A DNA stretch of 6,018 bases, taken from assembly GCA_937898415.1 (NCBI GenBank), contig CALDLA010000054.1, positions 1 through 6,018 on the forward strand. The letters run 5' to 3'. Of the stretch, positions 5,430 through 6,018 are shown one piece after another. The DNA is from an uncultured Prevotellaceae bacterium (GTDB taxonomy: Bacteria > Bacteroidota > Bacteroidia > Bacteroidales > Bacteroidaceae). Made by a program: the position numbers and the translations under genes. Positions within the stretch are counted from its first letter, which is position 1, and every line of letters begins with the position of its first letter. The notes beneath the pieces are model-generated. The model searched no databases and was not told where the DNA came from. It saw only the letters and a list, made by a program, of their open reading frames with translations.

Positions 5430-5460
5430 TGGTTTAGGTTTAATGGTTTTTTGGTTTAAA
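5430..5460 (+). repeat. GGTTTA-rich repeat, right copy (inverted partner of 1525-1555)
   Basis: The 31 bp starting TGGTTTAGGTTTAATGGTTT match the minus strand of 1525-1555 at 28/31 positions. With the left copy it brackets a 3.9-kb unit holding the 330-aa gene, the iteron-like repeats and the primase-like gene. TAT lies immediately outside both ends (1522-1524 and 5461-5463). At three bases this is too short to claim as a target-site duplication. Confidence 0.75.
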
Positions 5461-5586
5461 TATGTCTTTCTACGTAAAATAGGCGATACAGGCCGGTATT
5501 GATATTACTATAACAATACAAATTGTAAATATTTCTGATTACCTATTATAACGATAATAACAATGTCCCTTCTATCTTCTTACTAT
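5461..5586. other. AT-rich spacer between two GGTTTA repeats
   Basis: No gene is visible in these 126 bp. The middle part is AT-rich with runs such as AACGATAATAACAATG, and there is an 11-bp palindrome TACAAATTGTA at 5517-5527. The two flanking GGTTTA-rich repeats are inverted relative to each other, so single-stranded DNA or RNA here could fold with this segment as the loop. Confidence 0.45.
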
Positions 5587-5619
5587 TTTAATCCATTAAA
5601 CCAATAAACCACTAAACCA
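5587..5619 (-). repeat. GGTTTA-rich repeat, third copy
   Basis: On the minus strand this 33-bp stretch reads TGGTTTAGTGGTTTATTGG and ends in GGATTAAA. It has the same orientation as the copy at 1525-1555, with two extra bases and three mismatches, and it is inverted relative to 5430-5460. It is more diverged than the other two copies, whose pairing is closer despite the 3.9-kb distance. Confidence 0.65.
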
Positions 5620-5637
5620 CCGTAGTAGACAACCCAA

Positions 5638-5700
5638 GGTTATTGCGCAATAAGGCAGGGTTATTGATGAATAAGGCGGGGTTGTTGTTGGTGAAAATAT
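5638..5700 (+). repeat. Three degenerate 21-bp tandem repeats upstream of the HU-like gene promoter
   Basis: Units at 5638-5658 and 5659-5679 share GGTTATTG, then five variable bases, then ATAAGGC-G, with 15-17 of 21 positions matching. A third unit at 5680-5700 keeps only the GGTT-TTG start. Unit 1 contains the perfect 14-bp palindrome TTATTGCGCAATAA (5640-5653). Twenty-one bases is two helical turns, so a protein binding each unit would sit on one face of the DNA. The array ends 23 bp before the -33 element of the HU-like gene. Confidence 0.65.
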
Positions 5701-5723
5701 TTTTGAAAATTTCTTCCAAAACA

Positions 5724-5756
5724 TTTGCATATATCAGATATTTTTTTGTACCTTTG
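5724..5756 (+). promoter_or_regulatory. Promoter of the HU-like gene
   Basis: TTTG (5724-5727), a 21-nt spacer and TACCTTTG (5749-5756) fit the Bacteroidota -33/-7 consensus. The spacer is one base longer than in the mntA promoter. Transcription should begin near 5763, giving a leader of about 135 nt before the ATG at 5898. Confidence 0.75.
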
Positions 5757-5798
5757 TAGTGTCAATGAGGGAGAAAGCAAGAGCGCTTGTTCAGACCC

Positions 5799-5825
5799 CC
5801 AACCCCCTAACTTAGGGGGCTTTGG
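5799..5825 (+). repeat. C/G-rich inverted repeat in the leader of the HU-like gene
   Basis: CCCCCTAACTTAGGGGG (5803-5819) is a perfect palindrome with one central base. CCAA before it and TTGG after it extend the stem across a 2-nt bulge. This resembles the short CCCCCTAA/TTAGGGGG elements I recall scattered between genes in Bacteroidota genomes. As RNA it would form a very stable hairpin in the 5' leader. It lacks a following T run, so a simple terminator is unlikely. Confidence 0.7.
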
Positions 5826-5897
5826 CAAAAAGCGGGAAGAACCACCCGATGCAGTTGGTTCACTTAGTATTCTAACACCACGAAAAACACTTACAAA

Positions 5898-6018
5898 ATG
5901 TTAGAACTGTATCTTTCAAAAGTGACCGAGTCCTCGGAATCGGAACAGGCGGGCAAACTCTATGCCCGCGTCAGTTACAAACAGACGCTCGACGTGCAGG
6001 CAATGGCACGCCACATGG
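5898..6018 (+). CDS. HU-family DNA-binding protein (Bacteroidales HU-like), N-terminal part
   Basis: The first 40 codons are present and the gene runs off the right edge. MLELYLSKVTESS is followed by GKLYARVSYKQTLDVQAMA and RHM. This fits the N-terminus of the Bacteroidales HU/IHF-related proteins, where a short strand (K-YARV) precedes the helix that starts the HU fold (TLDVQAMARHM, like DLEKLA.HM). Such proteins are small, roughly 120-180 residues, and bind or bend DNA in the nucleoid or at specific sites. The ATG at 5898 is preceded by an A-rich stretch and no Shine-Dalgarno sequence, as usual in this phylum. A good promoter lies at 5724-5756. The gene is divergent from the 330-aa/primase pair, and HU-like genes beside VirE_N-type primase genes are a recurring arrangement in Bacteroidales. 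The DNA-binding arm lies outside the window, so the subfamily cannot be settled. Confidence 0.75.
   Translation, partial: MLELYLSKVTESSESEQAGKLYARVSYKQTLDVQAMARHM

Noticed and set aside
5803..5819. Rho-independent terminator at the C/G-rich hairpin.
   Set aside because: No T run follows on the plus strand (CTTTGGCAAAAAG), and it lies between a promoter and its gene. A leader structure or repeat element fits better.

Overview
The window looks like a chromosomal accessory region of a Bacteroidales bacterium, most like Prevotella/Segatella or Bacteroides. The evidence is the Bacteroidota-type promoters (TTG or TTTG, about 20 nt, then TAnnTTTG), A-rich start regions without Shine-Dalgarno sequences, a BspA-like surface-protein N-terminus, a BT4734/VirE_N-type primase and a Bacteroidales HU-family protein. 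Base composition is patchy. One line inside the primase gene (1681-1740) has 37 of 60 G/C, while the promoter region at 5221-5280 has 17 of 60.

Left part (1-1480): a BspA-like secreted protein cut to 77 residues (171-404, minus) and an mntA-hepT toxin-antitoxin operon (1174 down to 548, minus). MntA keeps all its catalytic residues. HepT is split by a clean -1 frameshift at an A_AAG site. A 50-bp direct repeat (46/50 identical) lies on both sides of the operon, and its right copy is the operon promoter. A 36-codon secreted ORF follows (1356-1466, plus); it looks like the beginning of a lost outer-membrane protein.

Centre (1480-5460): two minus-strand genes, each with its own promoter of nearly the same sequence. 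Upstream is an unrecognised 330-aa protein (5200-4208). Downstream is an 835-aa primase-helicase-like protein (4055-1548) with intact primase residues but a decayed Walker A motif. The gap between them carries five GATTATC repeats plus one variant, and two palindromes, which could be an operator or a replication origin. A 31-bp GGTTTA-rich sequence, 28/31 identical in inverted orientation, brackets the pair at 1525-1555 and 5430-5460.

Right part (5460-6018): a third GGTTTA-rich repeat, three degenerate 21-bp tandem repeats, a good plus-strand promoter, a leader with a C/G-rich hairpin, and the first 40 codons of an HU-family DNA-binding protein. The primase-like gene, its partner and the divergent HU-like gene may form one DNA-replication or DNA-maintenance module. 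The truncated genes and the toxin-antitoxin cassette beside it fit a region of repeated insertion and deletion.
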